From: Rhyzopertha dominica
Lineage: Eukaryota > Arthropoda > Insecta > Coleoptera > Bostrichidae
NCBI GenBank assembly: GCA_025024175.1
Contig: QCXZ01000001.1
Coordinates: 1,426,001 to 1,490,000, forward strand
Direction: 5' to 3'
Length of the DNA stretch: 64,000 nt
The notes below the pieces were generated by a model. That model ran no database searches. It was not told the DNA's origin and saw only the letters and a program-made list of their open reading frames with translations. How positions within the stretch are numbered: position 1 is the stretch's first letter; each line of letters begins with the position of its first letter. Below, one piece after another: positions 26,216 to 39,599 of this stretch. The translations under genes were made by a program, and so were the position numbers.

Positions 26216-27371
26216 TGTATACATTTTTTTATGATTTCTTTGGCATTTGGGTAAGGTAACGACGATTCCTCTTGTTTTCTTCAATTTGCACTTCCATGTC
26301 AGCGTTTCCCAAGGACGGAACATTTTTCGCTTCTCTTGTGTCGCGCACAGAAATACTAAGACTGAATGCTAGTTTTGGTTTGACCGGTAGTGAACTTTAA
26401 ATAATCCGACCCTGCTTAACCATCTTCCGAAAATCGGACCTAAGTTTATGCTACTCCGGCTATTTGCGGTAATTTGTGAGGGGCTGCCTGCTGTTCGAGA
26501 TGAAAGATAGATTTTATTGCAGGGTTGTAATAACGGTAAGAGGGTTGCATTACTATAACTACATTCACTTTTGTTTTCAGTGGAAATTGTCAAGTGGTAC
26601 CTGCGTAGATAGGCAGTATATTCAGTTTTAAAACAGTTTATAGTTTTGTCAGTAACGACACGATCGATCGACTATATCTGATATATACAAGTGCATAAAC
26701 CATTCTTGATGTTACCACTGTTTTACAATTTATATAGATTGTTTTAATGAGGGCATCAAGAGCTGTTTTTCCAATTTTTTAGTATACACCTTGTTACATG
26801 GAAACTACCGTGGCGTATTTGCGGCTATAAACTGTAAGGAAANTCAGAAAAATGAGCCGGGTCGTTTCNATCATNACGGAGGGAATATTCAGTCTGCCTC
26901 GCATCCCTGTAACGAATACACATTGTTCTCGCTACGCGTATAAATCTGTCACCGCCCTTAGCCCTTGCAACAAACTAGGCACCCCAGATTGGCAAATTAT
27001 CTGAAGATTGTTCAGTTTGCCGTGAACTTTGAGAATTTGTTGGAGTCGTTGAGCTCCAGTGAAATCCACTTGGCGCTCGCCACGCCACACTTCTCACCCG
27101 GAAGTTACGGGCCAACATTTGTCTAGTTTGCTCCGACAAAATTACTTCTCTGTGTAAGTATGTACGTCTCAGCGTCGCACACGGACCATGAAAGCAATTA
27201 GGTTGCACGGTGCAGTCCTTTTGCGCGAAGACCTAAACTTCTGTCGGCATACTTTGACGTTGTCACTGAAGGAGTACGTGTTCACGTATGCAGTGAAGGA
27301 TGCATTAGAGATATTTTGCTTGTACTTTTGATGAGCTTTTCGTGCACCTAATTTCTAGACTACGTGCGTTT

Positions 27372-27461
27372 AGCGAACGTGCTCTGAGCGAACCACACAT
27401 TTTTCGTGCTCGAGCGAACCAAGCGCAGGTAGTCGTATCGCACCCGTGTTCTGAGCGAACC
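27372..27461 (+). repeat. Short imperfect repeats CGTG(C/T)TCtGAGCGAACC
   Basis: Three copies at 27378-27394, 27405-27420 and 27445-27461 with a partial fourth (TAGCGAACG) at 27371. Function unknown. Confidence 0.5.
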
Positions 27462-27798
27462 CAATAATTAAAGAGATATTAATTTTCAATGGCACGCTAA
27501 ATGCGATTCTTTAATAGGACGTTATAATAAAATTGATGTAAGAGCCGTTTGCTACTGTACTTATTTAAGTACTGAAATAAGTTCTTAAAATTATTATACT
27601 GAAAATTAGATGCGCGCGCCGTTTCAGTACAAGAAGTAAGCGAGGGCTTTGTTCTCAATTTGTAATTCAAAATTCTTTTCAGTAAGTATTTCAATACGTG
27701 CGCGTGCGGCCTTTTGTAGTTCTAATCGTGATTTTCTCAACGTAAAGCTAATCTAACCGTAATCTATTAAATTCCGTCTTTATACAATAGCAAATGCA

Positions 27799-27841
27799 AT
27801 GTAAGGTCTATTCTACTGCTAGAGAAAAGTAGACCTTACAT
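27799..27841. other. Perfect 12 bp inverted repeat (hairpin)
   Basis: ATGTAAGGTCTA (27799-27810) and TAGACCTTACAT (27830-27841) flank a 19 nt loop. No gene abuts it. Confidence 0.5.
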
Positions 27842-29559
27842 GTAACCCACTCATAAACAATTACTTTTACTGTTGTTTGTGTTTGTGGTGATCCCGAATT
27901 ACCACAATTTGTAGTTAAAAGTAAAAAAAATGCCTGTTGTCTGAAAAAAATTATTAAATGCATCAACGTTGGTACTAACAATTTTATATTGCAGGGAGAA
28001 TGAATGTTCATGGCTTCTTAAATATGTTGATAATAGAAGATCCAGCAGCATATAAAAATTTTCTACAAATGAGCAATGCTTCATTTGAAAAAATGTTTGT
28101 CCATAACATAATAGGGAAACAAGGTACACAATTCCGTGAAAGCATTCCTTCCGTTTCATTTACAAAAGCATGACAACACATCACGTTCCCGGGGTTGTTA
28201 AAAGTTTACTCACACCAATATACATATTTTAAGAGACCTAAAACTGCGCTTCATGTTAATGTATCAATTAGCTGGTAATAGGAAGTCAGCCCAAAATAAC
28301 AGATCGCCCCTATTCAAAAGTCCATTTTACCGATATCAGTACAAAAGATACCTAATCTCACAACCCTGCTTATTGCGTTGGTTCGAAAAGTACCTAGGTT
28401 CTATGAACGTTCTTATGTACATGACAATCTGTACCTAAATAATATAACACAATTAAAAATAGTGACCCAAAGACACGATAAATCCGTCTATAGGTCTCAC
28501 ATGAAATCGAAAATTTAGAGACAAGTTTTGAAGTTGTTTTCTCGTTCTAATTTCTATGTTAATAATTTAATAATGTATTACAGAGCTCAACGATATTTTT
28601 ACCAATTTGTGATCAAGTATTCGTGCAACAAGTGACTTCGTAAATCAAATTTAAGTACTAAAAACAAATATACGTACCTACACATATTCTGAAAGTTTGC
28701 TTTGTGCCCTGCTATGAGCAAGTTATTTATTACTATACTTGTGATGACTCAGGGATATACTTCTATAACCAACAAAGTGATGAATTTTAAAATTAATACA
28801 TTCAGTGGATCCAGAAAGTTTGCAAACATTTGCTCTTGAAATTAGAAAAAAAATGGGCCAAGTTTACATATAAATAATGGTGCATTTCTTATTAACAAAT
28901 TAAGCTAAAATAAAAGATAATTCAAAGCTATTAATGTTTAAGAAATTTAATATATCACTTTAGAAATATTACAAGACGTAACGGAGAAAAAGTGTATTGC
29001 CACAAATCATACTTTTCACCCTTACTTTAAGAATAGGAAATGTTCTTGACTATTTTTGTAACGTCGTGGTAAGAGATGAAGTGGTGGGGTTTATACAAAT
29101 ATTCGGGATAGTGTAGAAAATGACCAGTATCTTATGATACCGATTTTATGCAGAATGCGCATACTTATGTTTATTGCTCTCTTACCAATTCCACCGATTT
29201 TTTCTCCGGAAATTAATGCAACCCTTAATTAACTGCTTTTTTTAAGATTTTACAGATAGCATTATGAGGCTTCTACTATAGTGACAAGAACTTGGTAATA
29301 AAATAAGTAAAATGAGGTAAATGTAACAATTGTTTCACCTAAAACTTGCACCCCTCAAAAATAAATACATTCGTTGATTTGGGATGGGGACCGTGGTGAG
29401 AGTGTAAAATAGTAATATCAGTATGCATCATTTTCTTCATGTATAAAATGTGTCAAAACAATATTATTAACGCAATCTTACTAAGGTGTCTCGAGAATCA
29501 GGAGTAGCTTGTTTAAGGAGTGTTCTTACGTAATTAAGTTAGTAAAAATTGAATTTGGT

Positions 29560-29832
29560 TTATAAAATTTGTTTCTTTAGCCTTAGAAGCAAATTGCGAC
29601 TGGCCTTCATCAGCGTTTTAACAGCCACACCTTCAGCCGCCAGTTTCTGACGCAGTTTGGCGATACAATTGTTAAGGTCGTTTTGCACTGAGTCAATGTT
29701 GACCTTCAAGTTTTTAAGTTGTGCGATGTTGCTGCTGCGGGCATTGCAAACCAATTTCAAACTTCTGCACTTAGCTCCAGTGAGTTTAAAATCATTCGCA
29801 GACAAATCAGTGCAACTCAAATGCAATGATCC
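29560..29832 (-). CDS. Possible terminal exon of a small Cys-containing host protein, unrecognised
   Basis: An open minus-strand segment of 90 codons plus stop, more GC-rich than its surroundings, directly preceded on its own strand by a pyrimidine-poor acceptor-like ATTATGCAG at 29833-29841. It encodes a leucine- and lysine-rich stretch with four cysteines in the first two thirds (LSC, AKC, LVC, NNC), a heptad-like Leu/Asn/Val middle and a basic tail ending KKQIL. I recognise no family. No upstream signal-peptide exon could be found in the next kilobase. It could instead be the 5' start of a single-exon ORF using the ATG at 29838, or a chance ORF; amino acid composition and codon use favour real coding. 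Confidence 0.3.
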   Translation of the reverse strand, partial: GSLHLSCTDLSANDFKLTGAKCRSLKLVCNARSSNIAQLKNLKVNIDSVQNDLNNCIAKLRQKLAAEGVAVKTLMKASRNLLLRLKKQIL

Positions 29833-29841
29833 CTGCATAAT

Positions 29842-31700
29842 AAGATTTTACAGAGAAATAACCCCTCAAGTTCTAGAAAAGTGCATGGAGGTCCATGGGG
29901 GTTATTTTATCTGTTACTATTTGTTTAGAGTGTTTTTATTTATAATACAAATAAATTATTTAAATTTCGATTTTCTATGTATAATTTGCATGAATATTAA
30001 ATAATTCAAGAGGAAAAATTCGAATATTTCCACAGCGAAGACTTAACTCGAAGTAAAGAAATTTTAAGGCTTCCCATCATATGTCTTTTAGAAAATCCGG
30101 TGGTGATAATTTTGTCGAAAAGCCTTCTAAACACAGGTATTTATAATATTACACAAACATTATTTGAAATAAAGCTTTTTAATTAGTTGCGGATATCAAA
30201 AATTTTAGAATAGAAAACATAATTCAACTGCAAAGTCACTTAAAGAAAGGGCTTTTCGCCCCTATTGGGAAAGACAAAAAACTGAGGCAATAATTCATAG
30301 GAAGCGTGTAAGAACCGCACGTGGCTTTTAACGTCATAAAAATATTGGCACGCATTTATTATTCTAACAGACCCCTTCGTGCTCGATTTACGCATGTAGT
30401 CAGAAGTTCTGCCTGCATATCAGATACTAATCTGTTATTTTCGAGCAATACACAAAAAATAAACATTCGCAAATGGAAGCGGCCCCTAGCGTGATTAAAC
30501 CGTATACTGGCAAATTGTCAGGCACATCGCGGATAATGAGGACTGGTTTGCTAAAAGGGGTGCATATATAATTCTGACAATCGCTGATTTGTCGTTTGCA
30601 GTATACAAATAGGCTTATTTACTAAACATCCATTGTATGTCTTTCCATGAATTTTATTAAAATAACGGTATGCATCTGTTTTTTTTAACATACATACTTT
30701 AGATTCGGTTACAATAACACCTAATATAATTCTATTACAGTAGCATTTAATTAAAATAATTTAATAACAATTTAGAAACTGCGTGGTTTGCATAAACACA
30801 TCTTAGGATTGTACAAAGATTCATCCTTCGCAATTGTTAGGTAGGTATTGGTAAAGATAACATATAAGATACATATTGATAATACCAAAATTTAGTTTAG
30901 GGCCCGCGCTACAAATTCAGCCTGGGGGCCCACAGATCCTAAATATGACTCCGGACACTATAGTTAAGATCTCTCCAAGCATATCATTCAACCCATACCG
31001 TGCGCAAATCGGACAAATTACATGTATTATTAAAAGTGTTGCTAACGTGTGGTATGTAAGAGGTGTCCAGCGTATTAAATTGTTTATTATGGTTCTACTT
31101 TAGATCTACTGCGAAAAGCTTTTCGTTACAAATTAGCGCTACACCTTGCTTACATGTTCTTAAGTTAATTATGCAGGAAAGCGTAACAAGGCCTATGGCA
31201 TGGAACTAACGCCGAAGCCTCGGATAAGCCGCACCGCATTTGTAGTGCAGCTGCAGGGGTAGCTACTAATTTATTTTAAGCACACCGACGCCATTAAGAA
31301 TCCAAACAACGGTAAACCACATTTACGGAATAGACATTCATTTAATTCGCTTTCAGTCCCAGACTACGCCAATCCAACTACAGCCGAACAACCGGCTCTT
31401 TGTTCATCAAATTCAAATGCGCAAGACAAAATAAAATTTGCATACTTAATTATACGCCGAATGGTAGTGTTCATTGAATGGGGAACGACTGATCTTTCTA
31501 TGCTGCAAGTGATTGGAAGTGCATTGTTCAACGTATTTCAGGGAAATCTTGAGGGGGTCGGAACCAGCAATGCTATTAAGATATTTGGTGGTTATAAACT
31601 CTAAATTGTATTCAAACTTTTAAAAAATTATTTTGTATACTACAATATATTTAAATTCATCTGTGGCATTTAGTGTTATATCATTAACGTAGAACAAATG
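29842..31700. other. No gene seen
   Basis: A GC-rich fragment GGGCCCGCGCTAC...CTGGGGGCCC at 30899-30938 looks like a transposon end, without partner. An upstream exon for 29560-29832 was sought here and not found. Confidence 0.35.
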
Positions 31701-31991
31701 TCATATGGTACACTCTTTGATGATCTTATACCTATTTTCGTTGCCTTTAGCTATATACTTAGTGGGTTGAGTGCTAGGATAATCCATCTGTGATTCCACG
31801 TGTCCCCTTGGAAGATTCCTTTTTTGGTGTGTATGGTATCTGAGTGTTAACCTCGTTTCCCAGTTCTTTATTATATGCTCAAAGAACTGTATGATGGTTG
31901 GATCTATTTTGCAGATTTTTTTAGTGTCAAGTAGCCATGAATGGGGAATCATTTTTTTCACGTCCGCAGATTGAGTTGTAGATGGTAACAC
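31701..31991 (-). pseudogene. Non-LTR reverse transcriptase fragment
   Basis: The open minus-strand frame contains MIPHSWLLDTKKICKIDPTI and IIKNWETRLTLRYHT, matching the block after motif A (x-PHSWL...I...W.T.L.L) of a class of insect non-LTR RTs, then a remnant of the LNPLS...YKI block (YPSTQPTKYIAKGNENRYKI). The conserved GDSLSP block between them is missing. Confidence 0.5.
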
Positions 31992-33658
31992 CTCTGCTGT
32001 TTACTCCTGTATCGGAAAGAGCGATAGTATATGTACCGTCTTGTTAGTACTTATTATTATTCTGTGCTTTTATGTATCCATATTATATATATTTAAACTA
32101 GGCTAATGCAGAATATTTAGTGTTTAGGCACCAATAAATAAATTGTGATACTGTTATGGTTGCTAGCATCATGGTGTCTTATAATAAGCATATTGGACGA
32201 CACCTCGTACAAATTTGGCGGATGCGCCGGTGGAAGTAACCGCGATTCAGATTTTGCTACACAATGACGTTAGCAATTAACGAACACTTAAGACTACAAG
32301 TGTCTAGGCCCCAATCAGCCCTAAAAACATCGTTATGTACTAGTTGACCCCGGCCCAGCAGCGACATACCGTGCACTCGGAGCGGGGTGAATCAATTGCA
32401 GACATATACCGGGTCGAGCACTCACGCAAACACATAAAGCACACGTCGTGCGTCACATGGGAGAAATTAGAGGTCGCTGGGGTCGTAAGAAGGGCCGAAT
32501 TTACGAGCAGACTCGCCGCCACGTCTGTTTGAACGCTATGCTAACCGCACCCCGGCCCCCGCGACCTTGCCACCGCCGTTTCACCTTGTTTATTGCGATC
32601 CGCCGTGCACGTATGCTCTCGTAGTTTCCTAACAGATAGATTACTTTTCCACGTTGATTCGAACATACTGCCTCGTCCCGTTTTTACTGTGACATAATTT
32701 GACCGGGGGTCTGAGCTGGGTACGATTAAGCAATCCTGAGGTGATGTAAGGGTGGCAGATTAGTCCGAGGGCTAAACGCGGTTTCGTGAAGGGTTTCGTC
32801 CAAGACGCACTCGAGCAAATGTTGCAACTTCTGAAGAGCAGACAAGTTTGCTGGTTTAAGTAAGAATTTAGATGGCAATGCCATCTGTTAGCATTACACT
32901 GACATGATGACAAAGCCACCTAGCTGCCTTAACGGATACTACTTCCCACCAAATACCACCAATCAGCATTAAATTGATATTACAATTCAATGTTCGACGA
33001 CGATTTTGTACATATTATGAGTAGGTACTGTGTAAAATCAGAACTAGACAGATGCATAAGATTCTGCAAGACATGCTTTGTTATGAACACAGTACAGAAT
33101 ATACCATCTTTTATTTAGACTGAGCCTTTGTGTTTATTTATCACATTTTTCGTTTAGCCATCATTTTTTTTTAAGTTAGGCCAACCTCCGTAGTCCGCCA
33201 GTGCACTACTTCCAAAAATTAACCCAGCGCTTAATATTTTAACCAAATTAAACCTCATTTAAATAAACTGATATATATTTAATCCGTTTTTCAAAGACTT
33301 TTGTATACTGGCATTTTAACACCACACCTGATTTTAATTTGTGCTCATAATACTACTGGATTCCTAAAACTTACGTTAAATAGACTTTCATAACTTAGTT
33401 CGGATGGATTTTTGCTTGAAATGAAAGCTTTGTTTCTCTGTATTAATTTTGAAATTTGGAACTAAGAAGATTGGAGTTACCGCCAAATATAAATACGCGA
33501 CCGATTCTGGGTATTCCACATAACAGAATCATGCATAGTTGAACAATCCCTATAAAAAAAAACATATTAGGAGAACTTAACAAAGTAGAAATCGTATTAT
33601 GACTCCTGACCAAAATAAGCTTGCAAATCGTTTGACAACGACAATGTCATTTGCATAG
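31992..33658. other. No gene; GC-rich patch
   Basis: 32200-32840 is clearly richer in GC and CG than the contig, with short ORFs on both strands but no motif; it includes SINE-like copy 2 at its edge. Possibly a CNE or old repeat. Confidence 0.35.
32858..32949 (-). repeat. Dispersed SINE-like repeat, copy 2
   Basis: Minus-strand partner of 6915-7003. It contains the near-perfect palindrome AGATGGCAATGCCATCT (32870-32886), absent as such in copy 1, where the corresponding bases are deleted. Confidence 0.55.
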
Positions 33659-33666
33659 GTCAAATA

Positions 33667-34262
33667 CAAGGGCGGATCCAGCTTTCAGATCAGGAGGGGG
33701 TCACCTAGTCAGGACGGGCTACAATTTATTAAAATAATCTAATTGAAAAAGAAATAGCATTTTTTTGTTATAAGTTGAAATAATTTTAATCAAATAGCAA
33801 AATTATTTTTTCGTTTTTTATCTGCTTGCGAAACGAATTGTAACTTCAATCCACTTCAGTTCAGTGTAAAAACTCAGGAATTCATTAAATGCACAAATGA
33901 AACTAACAATAACGTGTTGTTTTTATCTCATTAAAGAAATGAATTCGTTGAGTAATGGTGAAAACAATCAATGATAATAAAATTAAATCGTCACAGGTAA
34001 GGCACTAAGGGTTGAAATCCAATCCAATTCAGTTTCCCCCCAAAACTATGTTGCCGGGAATAAATTGCGACGTTGTGTTTTTTTTATTAAAACAGTTAAA
34101 AGTGCGTGTTGTTCATGCATGTATGCGCTTGCCATTATAGAAAGTAATTATTTTATAAAGTATATCAATTACATTAGAAAAATTATTAGTGGTCGAACTA
34201 TACCTAGCCCAGGCCCAAGGGAGGGTCATGACCCCCATGACCCCCCCCTGGATCCGCCCTTG
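33667..34262 (+). mobile_element. Non-autonomous hAT element (MITE), 8 bp target duplication
   Basis: 596 bp flanked by the direct repeat GTCAAATA (33659-33666 and 34263-34270). Perfect 15 bp terminal inverted repeats CAAGGGCGGATCCAG / CTGGATCCGCCCTTG. The 8 bp duplication and this terminal wording are hAT features. The interior is AT-rich and holds no transposase. Confidence 0.9.
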
Positions 34263-34270
34263 GTCAAATA

Positions 34271-36349
34271 TGAGTTCTGGATAAAAATTGTGAAATACGC
34301 TTGTCTATAAATTTTATTTCATTAACAATGTCGTAAATACATACTTAATTAATCAGCTAAATGTATGCAAGGTGGGAAGGGCCCAGAGTTGGCAGTCCAG
34401 GTCCAGGTCCTTCGCTACGCCTATGATTGGTTATTACACTTTAAACAGAGTGCGTCTGGGTCAGTTCCTGTTAAGTCTAATTTATAAAGAAACTTTCGTA
34501 ACACAATATTAATTCGCATTGTAAACGTACCCTAATAGTAACTTAAAATTATTATACATAATAATAATAATCCAAAATCAAACAATACACATACTTGCTC
34601 ATGATTTCACCGGCAAAAAAAACGCTAAGCATGCATTAAATTTTTTAATAGCATCCTGATAATGCTACAACCATAGATCTGACAAATTTACTGTCAGATC
34701 CATGTTTTTCTTGACAAATAGAGTTTTGAAACATCAATCTGACAAAACAGCATAAGAAAGAAAATTTATAAGCTTTGCTACAGTTTTATCAATTCGACCT
34801 AGGTGACAACTAACCTTGCGTCATTCCTTTTAAAGAATATAATAATGTTTTTTCTACAAGAAAAGAGAAGATCGGGGTTTTTTGTAAATACAGATGCTAA
34901 GAATGCATTTTAAGCCGTGTTATTGTTTTTTTAAGGTAAAATCTTAATGAATAGCTAAACATGATTAAGGTTAACATTTTGAAAAACGTAAAGCAACAGT
35001 TACGACCAAGTCAACTCGAAAGATGCTGTCAGTGACGTGCAGCGAAAAATCTGAAGAAAGAAGAGATTTTGGACCACGGCAGAAAACAACAGAACTGATG
35101 GACTAGTTCGGGGTGTATTTGCTATGCTTAAAACGTCCATCCTCAAGCAATGAACGGCTTTTGCTACTACTTTTTGAATAGTGAATTTTCTTACAATAAA
35201 GTTATTGAAAAATTAAAAAAAACGCAAGGTTTTTGAATGTAAAACCTAATGGCAAGAAAAAAACGAACGCTAAAAATTTCAGAATTTTTGTCATGAGATT
35301 CTGCAGTCCCCAACTACTGCTACTACTTAGCTACCCACCATTCACTGACGTCATTGTGATATGGGGTTGTAGCGGAGCCTGAAGCCGGAAGAGCGAGGAC
35401 GAAATATATGTCGATATCGATATTTGATACTTAATTAGACTTTATAGATGCAATGCGGAAGGTTTCAATGAAAATCGTTTGTTTGGTTTAATAGATGGTA
35501 GGGTCTATAAAAAATCGGGAGACTCCCGCCTAAATCTGGATATCTGGTAGCCCTAGTCATAGATAACACACTATTAGAGCATATATTTAAAAAGAAATAT
35601 GAGTCTTCGGATTACAAGAGAATCCAGAGGATCCAGATATACAGGAATTATTCATGTATATAGTCACTATAGCTATTGTGGCTATTCTCGCTAAAGAGAC
35701 GCTGCAAGCACGTAAATAATATCCATTCAGATTTTATCAGATGTCAGTGTGGTCTCATTAATGTTGGACCGGGCATCACACATTGGCTGTAATCTAAATG
35801 AAACACTATACGGCGCAACTACCTGTATTACAGCGTCGGCATAATGTGAGGGTAAGCTGCCCTGGCCGACATTATCTGACACACGCTGCAGTATCCTACG
35901 TGCACAACTGGCATATTTCATTGGTTCGCTGAACTATCAAAGAGCTTAACGTATTAAAGGGATTCCTGTCTGGATCCGCGTGTAAATTACATAAACTATC
36001 TGAAATGTAAAGTTATGGGAGAATTAGCGTGTTTGTTTCGATATCGGCATTTGCCGGTGCATTGCAAATGATTTCCCTGGTAGCAAATTGTTTACGTGTT
36101 TGCACAAACCAGAATGCATTTGATGCCCCCGGGAACAACAGTTTGTTGTACTGTTGAACACTAGCAATTGTACAGATGGTGGGGTTCGCACGCCTGAGTG
36201 ACNGAGAAGTTGCTTGAGTCTAGTTTTCAGAATTAGTTATAAACGTGATTTATTGGATATCAAATTAGTATTATTTTTTATTTAATAGATTTTTTTGTAG
36301 CACTTATTGATGATCGTCTTTATTGTATTCTGGTTTATGGTCTAGATGA
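34271..36349. other. No gene seen
   Basis: AT-rich. A small perfect inverted repeat ATCTGACA..TGTCAGAT lies near 34676-34698. The patch 35730-36190 is less AT-rich and featureless. Confidence 0.4.
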
Positions 36350-37225
36350 ATATCTCGTGTAATTCCTGAATTTAAGACAGAAGACAAGACACATATCAAT
36401 AATTACAGACCAATCGCACTATTGTCAAATTTTGCTGAGCTTTTATCAAATATCCTTTGTGTGATTTACCTAATTTGCCTTAGATAATCGTTTACAAGTG
36501 GACGCAATCTATACTGATTTGACGAAAGCGTTCCATAGAGTACTTTACTATATATTATTAAGAAAATTGCAGCGTATTGGATTTTGTAATCAGTTAATCA
36601 AATCAATAATTGTTGGCAGGGAGCAGATTGTTGAGTATGGAGGTTTTATATCTGAGATATTTAGTGCTAAAAGTGGAGTTGCACAATGTTCCAGTCTAGC
36701 CCGGTTACTATTTATTATTAATAATTAATAATTAAGCATATGAAAGACTGCATCTTCTCTATAATGTGATTGAGGGCAGTTTATTGTGCAGAAGGAATGT
36801 CTTTTGTGTTGTTTTTTCTTCAAACACTTTTGTGTGCCCCTATCTTTTATCTTTTATCTTTTAGACAACGTTAACGTTACTGTACCCAGAGCAAGCAACA
36901 GAAGTCCTATATTTTACTATTCTTTCCCAAATTCTATACATCACTTAAATTAACCTCTTTTTAGATGCTTGAAATTATGTAATAGTATTAATAATTTGAA
37001 TCTGGATGTCTTTTTTTTGGCAAATTTCGATCTACATCAGTAAAGGTGAAGCTTCTTCAATACCTTTTTTATAACCTTTTTACTATGTCATGTGTTAATT
37101 ATAATAAATTTTGCTTTCTGTATCTGTACAATCTTTTTACTTGTATTGTTTGTGTTAGCTTGCACACGTCCTTTTGCTCTCCAATATAGACTAATGTCTG
37201 TTGGAAGTAAAACATATTATTATTA
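36350..37225 (+). pseudogene. Non-LTR retrotransposon relic with 3' tail
   Basis: Near 36360 the frame gives VIPEFKTEDKTHINNYRPIA and LLSNFAELLSN. A deletion leads to QVDAIYTDLTKAFHRVLYYI (motif A) from 36498, LLRKLQRIGF and a decayed motif B (SAKSGVAQCSSLARLLFI) to 36728. The next 500 bp lack coding and end near 37220 in GTAAAACATATTATTATTA, a plausible LINE 3' terminus with short tandem tail. Confidence 0.65.
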
Positions 37226-38330
37226 CGTCTTGGAAAAGGTGCAAAAATAATTCACATATTATTCATAAATATGCGCCTGACAGTCGCATATCACAGAAAC
37301 AGAGGAAAGCATTTTGAGTGGTTTGGGTGGTAAAACGCATAAAACGTTACTAAAAATTTTTGTAGAGGAAAATGAAACATAAATAATGCATTTTTTATAA
37401 ATAAATGTTTGCTAGCAGAACTTATCAACTCTTGAAAAAACAAACACGAGCCTAACGTTTTTTTCAAGTACAAATTGTTATAATTAATTATTACAGTAAT
37501 TATTAATGGTTTCAAAGTATTTTTCAATGTGGCTTAGTCTCAAGAAAATGTATTGCCTATAAATATCAAACATATTTTGCATTGCATTATACCTATCCAT
37601 GGTTTTTGTATAGATATATTTCAGTAAGATCAAACCCCTTCTATTGTACCTTCTTCATACCGTATAATCTGACAGCTCGGCCGATGTTTTCGGTTCTGGA
37701 AACCGACTCTCCTTAAAGACGTAGCTTTACTTCATTTATATGTGCTCTTCTGGTACACGATCTGCAACTAGCGGCCCTACTCACAGAAACATGCAGCAAC
37801 TGGAAAAAGACAGTAACATTTAAATAGGGGCGTAATATGCACAGTTTATAGGCCATGTCTGAAGTTCGCAGGTAGGGCGCCGCGACGCCAGCCGGTCCGG
37901 CGCCAATTTCAGCTGATGACGGGTCGATCAGGCCACATTGTGGTTAACTACCCTGCCTACGTCTGCGAGGCTTATTTTAACACAAGTGCGCAACCGTATA
38001 CCTTATAACATGTGCAAAATACCCCCTAATTGTAGAGGCAGCCAACATTGTTTCAGGCAGGAATAATGGCAGAGAAATCAATCAAGGCTCGACAGATTAA
38101 GGATACAGTGGAAGGGTAAACTTGGACGGCGATAAGCGCCGTCTGGATCGTTGCCGACCAGATACAAAGGACTGGCCTTAAAAAGCCGAACGGGAATGAT
38201 GACATGGAAACGAATGCAAGATTGTGACGTATTTGGGTAGCTGAAAAAGGGAGTACAACTCTGAAGAGGCGTTTTCTAATAGCCAAGAGCTGCGGAAGGT
38301 GCATACCGAATTTAATAAAACATTATAGTC
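37226..38330. other. No gene seen
   Basis: 37670-38040 is GC-richer with GGCGCCGCGACGCC near 37877; no ORF with a motif. Confidence 0.4.
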
Positions 38331-38680
38331 GTGAAAATGCTGCGCGTCCTTCTGAACAGAATATGGTTTCAGCAAGATGGTGCACCGCCCCATTTTACAG
38401 TCATCGTTCGTGGATATTTGAATGCGATATTTCTAGACAGATGGATTGGTAGGCGTGGAGCAATAGAATGCCCAGCACGTTCCCCTGATCTGACGCCGCT
38501 TGATATTTTCCTGGAGGGGTAACTGAAAAATCGTATTTATGGTGATCGGCCACATAATGCAGAAGATTTAAAAGGACAAATGTGCCATAAAGAATGTTAG
38601 AAAGCTTTTACTCAAGGCTGCATTACTGCCAGGAACTAAATGGGGAACATTTTGAGCATTTTCTGTAATGTAAATATGAA
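38331..38680 (+). pseudogene. DD41D mariner transposase, C-terminal fragment
   Basis: From 38361 the frame reads WFQQDGAPPHF and continues through WIGRRGAIE and SPDLTPLDIF, again with 41 residues between the Asp pair, then meets a stop at 38520. Homology continues past it (LKNRIYGDRPHNAEDLKGQ) to about 38660. No 5' half or clear inverted repeats remain. Confidence 0.75.
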
Positions 38681-39599
38681 AAAATACTGCATTTTTCACG
38701 GAATGATGTTTTCTGTTTTACTTTTAGTAACGCAAATTGCGTTGCGTAGCAGAGGCATTATGAAACGTAATTTTTAACTTTGAGACGAGATTTTGCAGTG
38801 ATAATATCGAAGCCACTTAAATACCACAAAAAAATATTTCGTTTCTCATTGATATTCATAAAAAATACACTTATGCAAAGCAAGAAACATAGAAAACCGA
38901 ATCGATTCATAACACCCGATATTTTAATCAATCAATAATAAATCTCGCCTCATCTCGCGACAGCGTTAGTAGTTTTTTGCTAGTTTCAAGACTTGGTAAA
39001 CAAAGCATCAGTTAAGACTGAAAAATATGCGTTTTATCGTCAAGAGATCGAATTTATTTCAGGCAGCTTTTGAAAAATACTTATCAGCTTGACTTCTGCT
39101 ATAAACAAGTGTGGTAAAGGAGTATCTACATTTCGTTACAGAAGCCAGGCAAATAACGATTCGATTGAGAAACAGATTTACCGTATTCATAAATATGACG
39201 CCAGGGCCCCACGTTAAACCTACTTTGCCCATATATCATAGCCCGTTCCGGAAATTGTAAACAAATCGTCTGTGTGAGCGGAACAACGCGGGGAATATTT
39301 TTCCGCGTTTTACATTTTAATAAAGCTAAGTAGCGACGCCGCTCGTGGTTCTGCAAAGTGTGGCATAATTTGAAATGCGACTGCCAGCCATGAGTATGTC
39401 CATGCTGGAAGTATCTGAAACGATTATGTGGTTTGTATTTCTAGAAGTGTTTGCTGTTGTACGAGTTCGACTGCTTACCTTTTAACAAAACCTAAAACAG
39501 TCCTTGGCTTGCGAAGCTATATTAATCCAGCTGGAGGTACACTTTTTGTGCAATGAGGGGTATATGAGAATAAAAAAACATTTAAGGTTACTAATAACC

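Larger units (their letters stand above)
26216..29559. other. No supportable gene
   Basis: Holds the AGCGAACC repeats and the 27.8 kb hairpin. The patch 26930-27320 is less AT-rich but without coding motifs. Confidence 0.4.

Noticed and set aside
32200..32840. GC-rich patch as a CpG-island promoter or gene
   Set aside because: Insects generally lack such islands and no coding or promoter motif is present.
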